Shown here: positions 36,647 to 50,955 of the stretch, in pieces
Numbering within the stretch: position 1 is the stretch's first letter
Layout of the letters: each line of letters begins with the position of its first letter
Source of the DNA: Scylla paramamosain
Taxonomy: Eukaryota > Arthropoda > Malacostraca > Decapoda > Portunidae
Assembly: GCF_035594125.1 (NCBI RefSeq)
Contig: NC_087155.1
Coordinates: forward strand, 3,003,692 to 3,067,691
Length of the DNA stretch: 64,000 bases
Direction: 5' to 3'
Made by a program: the position numbers and the translations under genes
The notes under the pieces: generated by a model
Databases searched by the model: none
Told to the model about the DNA's origin: nothing
Seen by the model: the letters and a program-made list of their open reading frames with translations, nothing else

Positions 36647-37678
36647 TAAAAAATACAAGTTTTCGATAATGTTAACTTGTTTTATAATATATGAAATTTT
36701 CATACTTTTTTTTTTTTAAGCGATTTTGTGCCTGATATGTTCATAAACACCCAAATGACACGTTTTCGGTAATCTCGTCTCGTTACTTCATAAATGGTAC
36801 TTTGCATATATTTTAACGCTTTGGCACTCAAAACATACGTTTTTGCTAATACTGATCTATTTCTCCAGTAAGAATATTTTGTATGTGTTTTAGAGTTTTT
36901 GTACGCATAAAGTAAAAAAATTCAAAGGAAGGTTTGTTGAAATTATTTTCTCGTCTATGCTTTCTAGCGTTTTGGTACATAAGAAGCCGAAAAAGTCGCC
37001 AAAAAACGTTTTTTGGTAATTTTGTTCTCTTCTCCCATATAGGGTGTTTTCCAGACACTTTCGCATTTTGGTACCTGAGAAACCCAAAAGCACTCGTATT
37101 ACACTTTTTTTTTTTTTTATCAATGTTGTTATTATTATTCTAAATCAAGAATGTTGTATGGAGAAGGGTGCTTTGTAACCATTTTGGCATTTTCGTTCGA
37201 ATCATGATGGTAATCAATCATGATATACTTTTTTTCTATAATGTCGTTCTGTTTCTCCATATAGAGGGCTAATTATGTTTCTTAGCCTTTTGGTACCTAA
37301 GAAGCTAAAAAAATAAATCACTCATAATACACGTTTCTATTAATATCTTTTTCACACATTGGTAACTTTGCATGCATTTTTATCGATTTGGTACACAAAA
37401 CACAAACACATAAAAACACACACACAAAAAAAAAAAAAAAACGTTTTCGATGATGTTATTTATTTATTTTTTTTCACATATAGGATGTTTTCCATGTTTT
37501 TAAGCGTTTTGGTACCTAATACGTTTATTAACACTCAGATGACACGTTTCTTGTAATATTGTGTAGCTAGCTCATATACGGTGGTTTGTATGCATATTGG
37601 CGTTTTGATACCTAACTACCTCAAAAATACTTAAAACATGTTTTTCGTAATGTTCATCTGTATCTCAAACAAGGGTAT

Positions 37679-37783
<105 letters not shown>

Positions 37784-39818
37784 GCGTTTTTGTACGAAGG
37801 AAGCTCAAAAACTTAAAAAGACATGATTTTGATAAAGTTGTTTTGTTCTCTAGAATGAATGGTATGGTCAAAAACACTTAAAAAACACGAATTTGATAAC
37901 ATTGTTTTGTTCTCTAATATAAAGTGATTAGTATGGTCTTTTAGCGTTTTTCCTGGTAAGAAGTTGAAAAAAAATGTCAAAAAACAAGTTTTTGGTAATG
38001 ATTTATTTTCCAATGAACGTTTTGTTACCTAAGAAGCTCAAAACACTCATATTATACGTTCTTAGCAGTTGTTCCCACTCTTCTTATAAGGTGATTTGAA
38101 TGCATTTTAGTGTTTTCATAACTAACCAAAATCGCTCATAATACATGATTTTGGTAATGTAGTTTTATATCTCCCCATAGAGTGCTATTCATGAGTGACT
38201 GAAAATCACTCATAATATACCTTCCTGTCAATAACTTTTTGTTTGTGCGTATTGGGTACTTTGCATGCATTTTTTTCCTTTTTGCCATTTTGATAACTAA
38301 CAAGCTCAAAACACTCAAAAAATATCTTTTTGATAATGTTACTTCGTTTTTCCATTTTGCGTGTTTTCATGTTCTTTTTTTTTTTTTTTTTTTTACCTAT
38401 TCTTAGCAAAGGACACGTTTCCTATAATATTGTGTCGTTATCCTTTGGGGTGCTTTGCATGCATATTGGCGTTTTGATTCTTAACAACTTCGAAAAAAAT
38501 ACTCAAAACACACGTTTTTTTTTCTATAATGTTGATCTGTTTCTCTAGAAAGTTACTTCTCTATGTATTTTTGCGTTATTGTATGAAGATAGCTCAAAGA
38601 CTCTCAAAGGACATGATTTTGATGAAGTTGTTTTGTTTTCCAATAAAACGTGTTTTCTATGCCCTTAAGCGTTATGGTAAGTAAAAAGCTAAAAAAAAAA
38701 AAACCCTCAAAATTCACGTTTTGTAATGCTGTTTTCTTTTGCCATACAAGGTGCTTTAAATGCACTTAAGCGTTTTGGTACCTAAGAAACTGAAAAACAC
38801 TCATATTATACGTTTTTAGCATTTATTTATCTATTTATATGTTTATTTATTTACTTTTTTTTTATTTTCTGTTTCTTATTATAGAGTGTTTTGTATGCTT
38901 TTCTACGTTTTGGTAAAAATTCACGTTTTGTAATGCTGTTTTCTTTTGCCATACAGGGTGCTTTCAATGCACTTTAGCGTTTTGATACTAACAAACTGAA
39001 AAACACTCATATTATACGTTTTTAGCATTTATTTATTTATTTACTTTATGTTTCTTATTATAGAATGCTTTGTATGCTTTTCTACGTTTTGATCCCTAAC
39101 ATAGTTGTAATCACTCATGATATACGTTTCTCAAAATATTGTTCTGTTTATCCATAAAATGTAACTTTCATATGTTATAGCTTTTCAGGAACTAAAAAGG
39201 TGAAAAAAAAAACTCATAATACAAATTTTTTTTATAATTAAAATCGTTTCGTTAATCATAACAAGTACTTTGCATTTCAAGCGTTATGGAAATAACAAAC
39301 TCACTCTCAAAATACACGTTTTCCATTGTGTTGTTTTGTTTCTGCAGAAAGAGTGTTTTTTTAGGTGTTTTAGCGTTTTTTTTTACGTAAGAAGCTAAAA
39401 AACAATTAAATGACGTTTTCAATAGATTTTTTTTTTTTAATATAAAGTGATATCTATGCTTTTTAACGTTTTGCTGCGTAAAAAGCTGAAATGCACTTAA
39501 AAAGTCACCATTTTTGGTAATGATGTTTTCTTTTCCCCTATAGGAGCATTTTCCTTGCGCTTTAGTCATTTCCTATCTAACATGCCAAAAAACGCTCATA
39601 TTACAGTTATTTTGCATTGCTGTTATATATATATTTTTTTTATTATTATGGTGCTTTTTCTTGCATTTTGCCATTTTGGTCCCTAACATTTTGATAATCA
39701 CTCATAATACACGTTTTTGGTAATATTCCATTTCTTTACATGGAATGATGTTGATGTATTTCAGCGTTTTGGTATCTAAGAAGCTGAAAAAAAAGTAAAT
39801 AAATAAATAAACAAATAA

Positions 39819-40172
<354 letters not shown>

Positions 40173-41038
40173 CACATTTCTCTTAATATCTTTCCGTTTC
40201 CAATTTTGGGTACTTTACATGCATTTCTAACGTCCTGACAATCTAAAAACACGCAAAATAAACCTTTTTGATCATTTTATTAATTTATTTACTTTTTTTT
40301 CTTTTTCCCCCATATAAGCTGTTTTCCATGCTTTCTAACGTTTTGGTGCCTCATACGCCCAAAAGCCACGTTTCTTGTAATGTCATCTCGTTACCCTGTA
40401 GAGGATGTTATGCATGCATTTTGGCGTTTTGTTACCTAACAACCTGAAAACCACACAAAAACGTATTTTTGGTAATGTTATTCTGTTTCTCAAGAAAGGA
40501 TGTTTTGTATGTGTTTTAGGCTTATTCTTCGAAAGAAATTCAACACACTCAAAAGACAAGATTTTCATGGTTTTGTTTTCCAATATAACATGTTTTATGT
40601 TTTTTTTTTTTCGTTTCCGTACGTAAGAAGCTGAAAATCATTCAAAATACACGTTTTTGGCAATACTTTTTGCTTCTCCCATAAAGACTGCTTTGCATGC
40701 ATTTTAACGTCTTGTTACTTGACAAGCCCAAAAACACTCATATTACACGTTTTTTAGCATTATAGTTCAGATTTCTTTTTATAGGGGCTTTGTATGCATT
40801 TTGTCGTTTTGGTCTCTAACATGGTTGTAATCACTCATAATACACATTTTTTTTTGGTAATGTTCAGTTTCGCCGTTTAGAGTGCTATTTAAGTGTTTTA
40901 GGTTTTTGGTACCTGAAAAGCTTAAAAATACCCATAATACTCGTTTCTGTGCTTTGCATACATTTTCTCGTTTTGATATCTAAAAAGCTGAAAAAGAGTC
41001 AAAACTCACGTTCTTGTTAATATTTTTCTGTTTCTCCA

Positions 41039-41286
<248 letters not shown>

Positions 41287-41880
41287 GTTACACTCATATT
41301 ACATTTTGGTGCCTAATGCGCTCATAAACACCGAAATGACACGTTTCTGATAATATCATCTCGTTACTCCATAAAGGATGATTTGCATGAATTTTGCTGT
41401 TTTAATAACTAATAAGAATAAAAACACTCAATACACTTTGTTTGGGTAATATTTTTCTTTTCACGAAAGGATTTTTGCTTTTGTAAGAAAGAAGCTTAAA
41501 AACACTCGAAAGACACAATTTCTCATTAAATATTGTTTTCCAACATAGCGTGTTTCTCATGTTTTTAAACGTTCTGATATGTAAGAAGATGAAAAAAAAA
41601 AACACTCACAAGACACTTTTTGTTCACATTGTTTCCCATTCCCATATATGGTGCTTTGAATCCATTTTAGGTTTTTAGTAAATGTCAAGCCCCCCCAAAA
41701 AAACACTTGTATTAAACGATTTTATCATTGTCGTTCTGATTTTTTTTTTTCATGGTATACATTTTGCTGTTCTGGTAAAAACAAAAACACTGAAAAGACA
41801 CATTTTCGATAATGTTTCCTTTTACCATATCGGGTGTTTTCGGGTTTTCTTTTTTTTTTTTTTTGCTCATAAACACCTAA

Positions 41881-43542
<1,662 letters not shown>

Positions 43543-43630
<88 letters not shown>
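43543..43630. repeat. (AT)n tract, left flank of the inner LTR element
   Basis: A pure AT tract ending exactly where the inner element LTR begins (TGTTGCGCCC at 43631). Confidence 0.97.
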
Positions 43631-43635
<5 letters not shown>

Positions 43636-43968
43636 CGCCCCTTCTCCTCCTCTAAGTCGACGAGACTTACCACTAACTGACCTACCCTGACACCCTCCTT
43701 CTCCACCGTTCTATAGCTGATCTCCGTGGTAAATAAGGGGAAGAGACGAACAAGGATCACCACGATCTTCCACACAGTGACAAGAAAAATGTGTAGTTGG
43801 GAATGGATGATTGATGAGAAAAAACAACGACGATAGCTTAAGCAACACCGTCTATTCAGGGTAAAAGACACACAGATAACACAACACAATTAACACAATT
43901 GAAGGATGTCCTAAGAGGAGGAATTCGTCAAGAACACGAACCCACCTTCCTGACTATCACTATTAACC
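43631..43968 (-). mobile_element. Truncated 3' LTR of the inner Gmr1-like element
   Basis: This matches the inner part of the 5' LTR (48351-48700) over its whole 338 bp, apart from one 12-bp gap and about one substitution (GTGTAGTTGG versus GTGTAATTGG). It ends ACA in element orientation. About 618 bp of the LTR 5' part is missing: a deletion fuses the RNase H coding region directly to the remaining LTR, and the ORF stop codon lies in the LTR sequence. Confidence 0.92.
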
Positions 43969-46900
43969 TTCCTTTTCAATGGTTGCATAGCTTCGTTGAT
44001 AACTTTTCAGTTTGTGCGAGTAGTACCCAATGGGGTGCAGAATACTGTCCTCACCTTCTTGGAGGAGTACGGCACCAGTTCCCAGGTCACTGGCGTCCAC
44101 CTGTAGGACAAACGGCTTCTGCAAGTCGGGAGCTCTCAGAACAGGAGTGTCAGTTAAGAGGGCCTTTAGAGTGGCAAAGGCATGCTGACCGTCTGGAGTC
44201 CAGGCAAACACCCTCTTCGAGCTGAGCATATCTGTCAGAGGGGTTGCCACAGTGGAGAAGTTTGGGCAGAAGCGTCTGTAGTAGGTGGCCATGCCAAGGA
44301 ACCTCATCAGGGCTTTTTTGTTGTCAGGCACAGGATACTGGGTGATGGCTTCTATCTTGGCGTTCACTGGTAGGACTCGGCCTTGACCCACAACATGCCC
44401 AAGGAATGTGACTTGTGCATGTCCAAACTCACTCTTTATTAGGTTGATGGTGAGGTTGGCTGCGGTGAGGCGCTGGAAGAGGTCACGAAGGCGTTGCAGG
44501 TGTTGTCCCCAGTCATCGCTAAACACCACCAGGTCGTCCAGGTAGCACCTTACACCACTGAGGCCCATCACTACATGGTTCATAAGGCGTTGGAAGGAAC
44601 TAGGGGCGTTCCGCATGCCAAAGGGGAGAACCTTGAAGTGGTAGAGCCCTTCTGGAGTGATGAAGGCCGAGATTTGGGAAGCCCTCTCCGTCAGGCCAAG
44701 TTGGTAGTAGCCCTGGAGGAGGTCGAACTTGGAGACGTACCTCGCCCGCCCCAGGTCGTCGATGATGTCGTCCATCCTAGGCAGAGGGAAAGAGTCTGGG
44801 ACTGTTACCGCATTGACTTTGCGGTAGTCCACACACATCCGCACCTTCCCGTTGGATTTGGGCACCATCACTACTGGGGACGCCCAGGGGCTCAGGCTCG
44901 GCTCGATGAGGCCTTGCTCCAGCAGCCGTTGGACTTCCTGGCGAAGGACCTCCCGCTTCTCGGCGTTCAGCCTATAGGGTGGCTGACGGATAGGAGGAGC
45001 GCCTTTCACGTCGACGTCGTGGCATAGCAGAGGGCAGAGGCTGGGGTTGTCGTGGAAGAGCGTCGGATGTTCCTGCAGCAGACGTAGCACTTCAGCAGCT
45101 TGTTCCGACGGAAGGTGAGCCAGTTTCTCTCCGGGGTTTTGCAACACCTCAGAGTTACGCAACACTGGGTCTACTACCGCATCAACGCTTTCCTCATGGC
45201 CACTCGACACTAAAAGACACTGGCTTTCCCGAGGCGCATTATTTTCAGTATCACTGCTGGTATAAAATGGTTTAATTAAATTTATATGTACCAGTCGGGT
45301 TTTCTTCCGACGTTCTGGTGTACTGATCACATAATTCACCTCATTTATTTTTTTAATGACCTTATATGGTCCACAAAACCTTGATTGGAAGGGACTTAGA
45401 TGGAGGGGTAGGAACACTAGCACTTGGTCACCAGGGTGGAATTCACGGCTTTGCACCTTGTGGGTCTGGTCATAATGAGCCTTCATTTTCACTTGTGCCC
45501 CTTGCAAATTTTCTGAGGCAACTCGTTGGGCAATGCACATTCGCTCCCTGAAACGCTTGACGTAAGCAGCCAATGGCACGGCCGCTGACTCGTCAAGGAA
45601 GCATTCCTTGAGGGCCTTTAGGGGACCTCTGACCTCGTGCCCATACACGAGTTGGAAGGGAGTGAATCCTAGGGACTCCTGAACACTATCCCTGATGGCA
45701 AAAAGGAGGAGGTGGATTCCTTCATCCCAATCCTTCCCTGTCTCTAAAACAAAGGAACGGCACATAGTTTTTAGAGTTTGGTGGAATCTCTCCACTGCTC
45801 CCTGGGATTCAGGGTGGTAGGCCGTTGATCTGTACTGCCGGACTCCCAGGGTCGCCATCACCTGCTTGAATAATCCAGAAGTAAAGTTGGTTCCCTGATC
45901 GGACTGCACAGAAAGGGGCAGACCGACCTGGATGAAAAACCTGCTCAGGGCTTGGATTACAAGTTTAGCCGTGATGCGGCGAAGGGGAATTGCTTCAGGG
46001 TAACGGGTAGCTCTGTCCATAATTGTTAATAGGAAAGCATTCCCTCTGGCTGACTTAGGGAGTGGTCCTACGCAGTCGATGATTATATGGGTAAATGGAT
46101 CTCCCACTGCTGGAATAGGATGCAAGGGAGCGGGGTTAATGGTTGGGCAGGGCTTGCCCGACACCTGGCAAATCCTACACGATTTACAATATTCGGCCAC
46201 AGATTTTTTCTGATAGGGCCAATAGAAGTGCATGGATATCTTATGGTGGGTCTTCCTGACTCCCAGATGACCACCTACCCCATCATGTGCTAATTTTAAT
46301 ATATCTCCCTGCAAGGAGCTAGAAATAACAACCTGGTGGATCACCCGCCAGTCGTGATCTGCAGGGACATCTGCTGGGCGGAACTTCCTCATCAAAACTC
46401 CTCCCTCCAGATAAAAACAACGGGGAAGATGATCTCTCTCTGAGGGGTCAACAACGTGATCAAAGCACACCTTCAGTTGGGGATCCCTGGCCTGTTCCGC
46501 AATTAGAGTGGAGCGGGTTACAGGGGTGCCTTCAATACAATGCACCACAGGATCTGAGTTTAGAGAGGACTCAGGGGGATCTGGCTCCTTACCAGCCTGT
46601 TGAAAAAAATCCTGCAGGGAAAATTCCGGACTGAGGGTGTCATGGCCTACAGTATTACCCTTGGTCGTCTTGGAAGGGTGTGGCTCTGAAGGAGCGTTGG
46701 AAGCCATGCGGCGGCTGGCATTATACTTTCCTCTTTTGGGGCATTTATCTTTAAGGTGACCCGTCTGCTTGCAATAGGCGCAGCGGCTCACAAGAAAACA
46801 TGTGGCAAGAGTATGATTGGGCTTCTTGCAGTAGGTGCAGCCAAGTTGATTGGTAGGGAGTTTGTTAGAAGTGGAACCAGCCGTACGCACATCTCGGTTA

Positions 46901-47853
46901 GCAGACTCACCTGAAGCAGATGGGGTGAACCTGGGTCGTCCGGACAGATGAGACGTGGAGGCCGATTCCCTGGATCCCATGACAGTGGAGTTAGGCTGGA
47001 GGGCTGACTGACTGAGGGGCACCTTGCGGCTGAAATGAACATTTGGGTTTAATATGAGATAGTGGTCAGAAGCTGGTCCAGCAGACTCCAGGTCATGCTT
47101 TCCCAGCCCCTCCAGATAAGATTGTAATTGAGGAGGCATGCTGGATTTCACTTCTTCATACACAAATAGCTCTAAAAGTTTCTTATAACTTCCCCCAACC
47201 CCCTCACTGTCTACCCAGCGTTTTGCTTGGGCCATTTTCTCCCTGAAGAATTCTACGCAAGTCTGGTTGGGTTGTTTGAGAGTGGATCTGAAGATTTTCC
47301 TGTAGTGCGAGGGGACACGCTCATAGGCCCTCAAGACAGTGGACTTGATTGTAGAGTAGTCACGGGATTCTTCGGCTGTCAATGCAGTGTACGCCTGTCT
47401 AGCTGCCCCGGTGAAGACATTGCTGAGGAGTGGGGCCCAGCGATGGAGAGGCCACTGATGTATGGAGGCATTCTTCTCGAATTGCGAAAAAAAATCCTCT
47501 GGGTCTTTCTCACAGAAGGGAGGGACGTACTTCTCAGCTTTATCATCCCGGGACATCTCCCGAGCCCTATTTTGCTCTCTCAGGAGTTCCAGACGGATCC
47601 GATCCCTCTCGATGCTGAGCTTGGCCCCCTCAGTATCCCCAATGAATGCAGGGAAGGCTTCTTCTACCTCCTCTTGGCTAAATATGTTTTCATCGACTAG
47701 ATGCTCGAGGACGATATTTTGAAGATGAGCCTTGTTGAACGAAGCCCTGACTTCCAGCTGGAAGTGGGTAGCCAAGCGGGCCCACTGACTCTTTGGAAGG
47801 GGCACAAGAGCTCCAACTGAGGGATTCTCTATAAACTCCTCCAGATCCAACAT
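43963..47853 (-). CDS. Gmr1-like LTR retrotransposon polyprotein: Gag-integrase-RT-RNase H (1296 aa)
   Basis: A single uninterrupted minus-strand ORF. Gag occupies about residues 1-380, with two CCHC zinc knuckles (C339-C342-H347-C352 and C358-C361-H366-C371). Integrase follows directly: the HHCC region (H523, H529, C559, C562), then catalytic D593, D652 and E688 with D-35-E spacing, and a GPY-like C-terminus near 828. RT comes next, with YLDD at 1104-1107 intact, then RNase H with D1253. Integrase upstream of RT is the order of Ty1/copia, but sequence motifs are Ty3/gypsy, which matches the Gmr1-like group. No aspartic protease motif is visible between the zinc knuckles and integrase. RNase H is cut short after IEKEG by a deletion into the 3' LTR. 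The intact frame suggests recent insertion; the truncation makes autonomous activity unlikely. Confidence 0.93.
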   Translation of the reverse strand: MLDLEEFIENPSVGALVPLPKSQWARLATHFQLEVRASFNKAHLQNIVLEHLVDENIFSQEEVEEAFPAFIGDTEGAKLSIERDRIRLELLREQNRAREMSRDDKAEKYVPPFCEKDPEDFFSQFEKNASIHQWPLHRWAPLLSNVFTGAARQAYTALTAEESRDYSTIKSTVLRAYERVPSHYRKIFRSTLKQPNQTCVEFFREKMAQAKRWVDSEGVGGSYKKLLELFVYEEVKSSMPPQLQSYLEGLGKHDLESAGPASDHYLILNPNVHFSRKVPLSQSALQPNSTVMGSRESASTSHLSGRPRFTPSASGESANRDVRTAGSTSNKLPTNQLGCTYCKKPNHTLATCFLVSRCAYCKQTGHLKDKCPKRGKYNASRRMASNAPSEPHPSKTTKGNTVGHDTLSPEFSLQDFFQQAGKEPDPPESSLNSDPVVHCIEGTPVTRSTLIAEQARDPQLKVCFDHVVDPSERDHLPRCFYLEGGVLMRKFRPADVPADHDWRVIHQVVISSSLQGDILKLAHDGVGGHLGVRKTHHKISMHFYWPYQKKSVAEYCKSCRICQVSGKPCPTINPAPLHPIPAVGDPFTHIIIDCVGPLPKSARGNAFLLTIMDRATRYPEAIPLRRITAKLVIQALSRFFIQVGLPLSVQSDQGTNFTSGLFKQVMATLGVRQYRSTAYHPESQGAVERFHQTLKTMCRSFVLETGKDWDEGIHLLLFAIRDSVQESLGFTPFQLVYGHEVRGPLKALKECFLDESAAVPLAAYVKRFRERMCIAQRVASENLQGAQVKMKAHYDQTHKVQSREFHPGDQVLVFLPLHLSPFQSRFCGPYKVIKKINEVNYVISTPERRKKTRLVHINLIKPFYTSSDTENNAPRESQCLLVSSGHEESVDAVVDPVLRNSEVLQNPGEKLAHLPSEQAAEVLRLLQEHPTLFHDNPSLCPLLCHDVDVKGAPPIRQPPYRLNAEKREVLRQEVQRLLEQGLIEPSLSPWASPVVMVPKSNGKVRMCVDYRKVNAVTVPDSFPLPRMDDIIDDLGRARYVSKFDLLQGYYQLGLTERASQISAFITPEGLYHFKVLPFGMRNAPSSFQRLMNHVVMGLSGVRCYLDDLVVFSDDWGQHLQRLRDLFQRLTAANLTINLIKSEFGHAQVTFLGHVVGQGRVLPVNAKIEAITQYPVPDNKKALMRFLGMATYYRRFCPNFSTVATPLTDMLSSKRVFAWTPDGQHAFATLKALLTDTPVLRAPDLQKPFVLQVDASDLGTGAVLLQEGEDSILHPIGYYSHKLKSYQRSYATIEKEG

Positions 47854-48330
47854 GTTTGCTAATAAAGAATAGAATTCTAGAACAACTAACTAGCTAGCTA
47901 ATGGAACAGCCACAAAGAAAGGAACACAAGTAGAAATCACGAAATGGTATCAATATGAAGTGATTTGGTCCCTAAAGGGATAAAACTTAAGCTGCACAGC
48001 CACCAGATGAGAGAAGCAGAATGATATAGCTAAGAAGTAAAATGCCAACAATACTAGAATACAGTTACTGAAAAACACTGGAGAACACAGATAAAGGAGC
48101 ACTGCACCAAGTAGACTACCCCCCCAAAACACGTGGGATGATACAGTACAGCAACTCACAAAATCAGGAACAAGAAGACACTGCCCACCAACACGTGGGA
48201 ATATTCATACAGTACTAGAATTGATAAAACGTTGACAAAATACGTGGAATGATACAGCACAGCAATCACATGAATCAAAAGTGGATAACCGAAGCACTGA
48301 TTTATATTATTCATCCATCAAGAAAATCAC
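47854..48330 (-). other. 5' untranslated leader of the inner element
   Basis: About 480 bp between the primer binding site and the Gag start codon in element orientation. No coding feature is seen. Confidence 0.75.
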
Positions 48331-48348
48331 ATCCCGGACAGGCCCCCA
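48331..48348 (-). promoter_or_regulatory. Primer binding site, tRNA-Pro-like
   Basis: In element orientation the sequence is TGGGGGCCTGTCCGGGAT, two bases after the 5' LTR end. It matches the classical tRNA-Pro primer binding site of murine leukaemia-type retroviruses at 16 of 18 positions (recalled, not searched). It would prime minus-strand DNA synthesis. Confidence 0.75.
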
Positions 48349-48350
48349 TT

Positions 48351-49315
48351 TGTTGCGCCCCTTCTCCTCCTCTAAGTCGACGAGACTTACCACTTGCTGT
48401 GTCGGGAGCTGACCTACCCTGACACCCTCCTTCTCCACCGTTCTATAGCTGATCTCCGTGGTAAATAAGGGGAAGAGACGAACAAGGATCACCACGATCT
48501 TCCACACAGTGACAAGAAAAATGTGTAATTGGGAATGGATGATTGATGAGAAAAAACAACGACGATAGCTTAAGCAACACCGTCTATTCAGGGTAAAAGA
48601 CACACAGATAACACAACACAATTAACACAATTGAAGGATGTCCTAAGAGGAGGAATTCGTCAAGAACACGAACCCACCTTCCTGACTATCACTATTAACC
48701 ACGTGGTTACCAAAGCGGCTCTCTCGGCAAGCACAGGGAGGATGAGAGAGGAACGTCCTGCCCAGGCCGCAGCGAGTGAGAGAGAGAGAGCAAGCGCCCA
48801 GCCGCGGCCCTTCCCGGGTCGGCGGCCACCCCACGTGACCCAGTTTAATCCCGGCCAGAGTAGTCGAGAACTCAATGCAGTACAAGGGGAGAATATTATT
48901 ACATATATATAAATACTATAGAACCAAGGATGATGTTACAATCGTTTTAAGGTCACAAGAAGTGAAGTGACATATAACTAGGTATGGGAATAGCAAACAA
49001 GTAATGTAAAATAGTTGACTCTTCCGTGGGAGTGGGGATAGTCTCGGCTGCTCTTGCCTTAATGACTCATAACCTAGCTAGCTAACTTAAACTACTAACT
49101 TAACAATATATAGATACATTTTCACAATATATACAAGGTAAAATAATAAGGAATAATTTGAGATGTACGTCTAGCTTAAAATAGGACTGCATCAAATAAG
49201 ATATTATTAATATTATAGATGTCTCACGTGTCTGGCCAGGAGGGTATTGTCTATTAGAAAGTGGCGCGTAGGCCTATAAGAAAGGGGTGACTAATTAAAT
49301 ACATATATACACGTG

Positions 49316-49318
<3 letters not shown>
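48351..49318 (-). mobile_element. Complete 5' LTR of the inner Gmr1-like element (968 bp)
   Basis: In element orientation it starts TGTCACGTGT and ends GCGCAACA, the expected TG...CA with short TGT/ACA inverted ends. Its outer boundary coincides exactly with the start of an (AT)n tract at 49319, matching the (AT)n at the other end of the element. The inner 350 bp are repeated at 43631-43968. A GC-rich part with a GA run lies at about 48.72-48.84 kb. I could not assign a promoter TATA box with confidence. Confidence 0.85.

Positions 49319-49406
<88 letters not shown>
49319..49406. repeat. (AT)n tract, right flank of the inner LTR element
   Basis: A pure AT tract between the inner element LTR and the resumed gypsy RT coding sequence. 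Together with 43543-43630 it shows that the inner element inserted into an AT repeat. Confidence 0.97.
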
Positions 49407-49408
<2 letters not shown>

Positions 49409-50207
49409 AAACCAGTATATATATATATCGTCTTCCTCATAGTCAGAGGGCGACTGTAGATGACATGATTCATGACATGATTGACAAGGGAGTGATTCAA
49501 GAATCGTGCTCTCCTTGGAATTCACCAATCTTTTTGGTTCCCAAGAAAGATAAATCTTTCAGGCCGGTAATCGATTTCCGGCGGGTTAATAATGTCACTG
49601 TGGATGGTCATTATCCTTTACCTGTCCTGAGCGACCTTCTATTGTCCTTAGGTCGTGGAAACAAAATTTTCTCTAGTTTAGACCTGTTGTCAGGATACTG
49701 GCAGGTTCCTTAGCCCCCACTTCACGGGAAATAACGGTGTTCAGTACGCCTAGTGGCCATTACGAATGGTTACACATGCCTTTTCGATTAAAATCCGCTC
49801 TGTTAACATTCCAGAGAATGATTAACAGTATTTTAACGGATTTACTTGGCAGAACCGTGTTTGCATATCTTGATAATATAATCATCGCTAGTAAAGATCA
49901 AGAGTCCCATCTGGAGAGTTTAAAATTAGTCCTCCGGAAGCTTGAGGAAGCTGAACTTAAAGCAAAGCTTTCTAAATGTAAATTTCTAAAAGCCAAAATA
50001 AAATTTCTTGGCCATGTAGTCGATGATGAAGGAATCCACATAGTGGATGAAAAGGTCATGGCTGTACAGAAGTTTCCTCAACCTAAATCGGTGGAGAATG
50101 TCAGATCTTTCCTAGGCCTTGCGGGATATTACCGTCCTTTCATCAAGAATTTTGCGGCAATTGCGTCCCCACTTTCCCATTGCTTTCCATTGGGAGGCTG
50201 CTCATGA
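49407..50207 (+). pseudogene. Ty3/gypsy reverse transcriptase (outer element, resumed)
   Basis: Coding resumes at KPVYIYRLPH (about 49409), overlapping the KPVYIP residues that end the left half. RT motifs follow: SPWNSPIFLVPKK, FSSLDLLSGYWQ and, after a frameshift near 49.71 kb, a segment with FLGHVV and FLGLAGYYRPF. The catalytic YLDD reads YLDN (Asn codon 49875-49877), so the second active-site Asp is lost. A second frameshift near 50.19 kb leads into RNase H. The gene is dead but readily recognised. Confidence 0.92.
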
Positions 50208-50955
50208 ACAAAGTTTCAATGAATTAAAATCACTACTAACAAATGCACCTGTACTTGCTTTCCCAGAGCATTCAGAGCCGTTCATTATTTGCACGGATGC
50301 TTCTTCTCTAGGACTGGGAGCAGTACTGATGCAGACAGATGCCAGAGGCAAAAACTGTGTAATAGCATATGCAAGTCATGTGCCTAATTCAGCTGAGTCT
50401 AATTACTCTGTCACTCATCAAGAAACACTTGCCGTAGTTTGGGCTTTAAAACATTTTAAGGACATTATCCTTGGATATCCAATTACAGTCTACACGGATC
50501 ATGCACCCGTAATTGAACTGTTCAAAGGGAAAAATTTAACTGGACGAGTGGCAAGATGGTACTGTACCATGCAGGAATTTGCTCCAGTAGTCAAGTACTT
50601 GCCGGGTCGTGCTAATGTAGTAGCCGACGCACTTTCACGAAATGTGCCTGTGGGAGCTGTCAGTGACTCAATCCCTGTAAATAACTTCACCTTGAAGGAA
50701 TTAAGCAAAGCACAGCGAGAGCATGAAATATGGTCTAAGGTCATACATGCTCTGGAGTCAGGCGAAGAAGATAATCTTCCACGTCTAAATATACCATTCT
50801 CTCAATTTTTCATGTCACCAGACAATGTTCTGTGTCGACATAATCCCCAAATGGGAGATTCTAGTAAGCAGCACATCATTCCTGAGATATTAGTCCCTCT
50901 CATACTTATCTTAGTGCACGACATGCCAAGTGCGAACTCTACAAGCAGCGCTTAA
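50190..50955 (+). pseudogene. Ty3/gypsy RNase H (outer element)
   Basis: One open stretch with ICTDASSLGLGAVL, HQETLAVVWALKHF, VYTDHAPV and NVVADALSRN. These are the RNase H core residues (two Asp and one Glu visible), all retained. It continues to about 50.92 kb, where a frameshift breaks the connection to the integrase zinc region. Confidence 0.9.

Noticed and set aside
44494..45027. A 177-codon plus-strand ORF over the inner element
   Set aside because: It is a shadow of the RT coding sequence on the minus strand.
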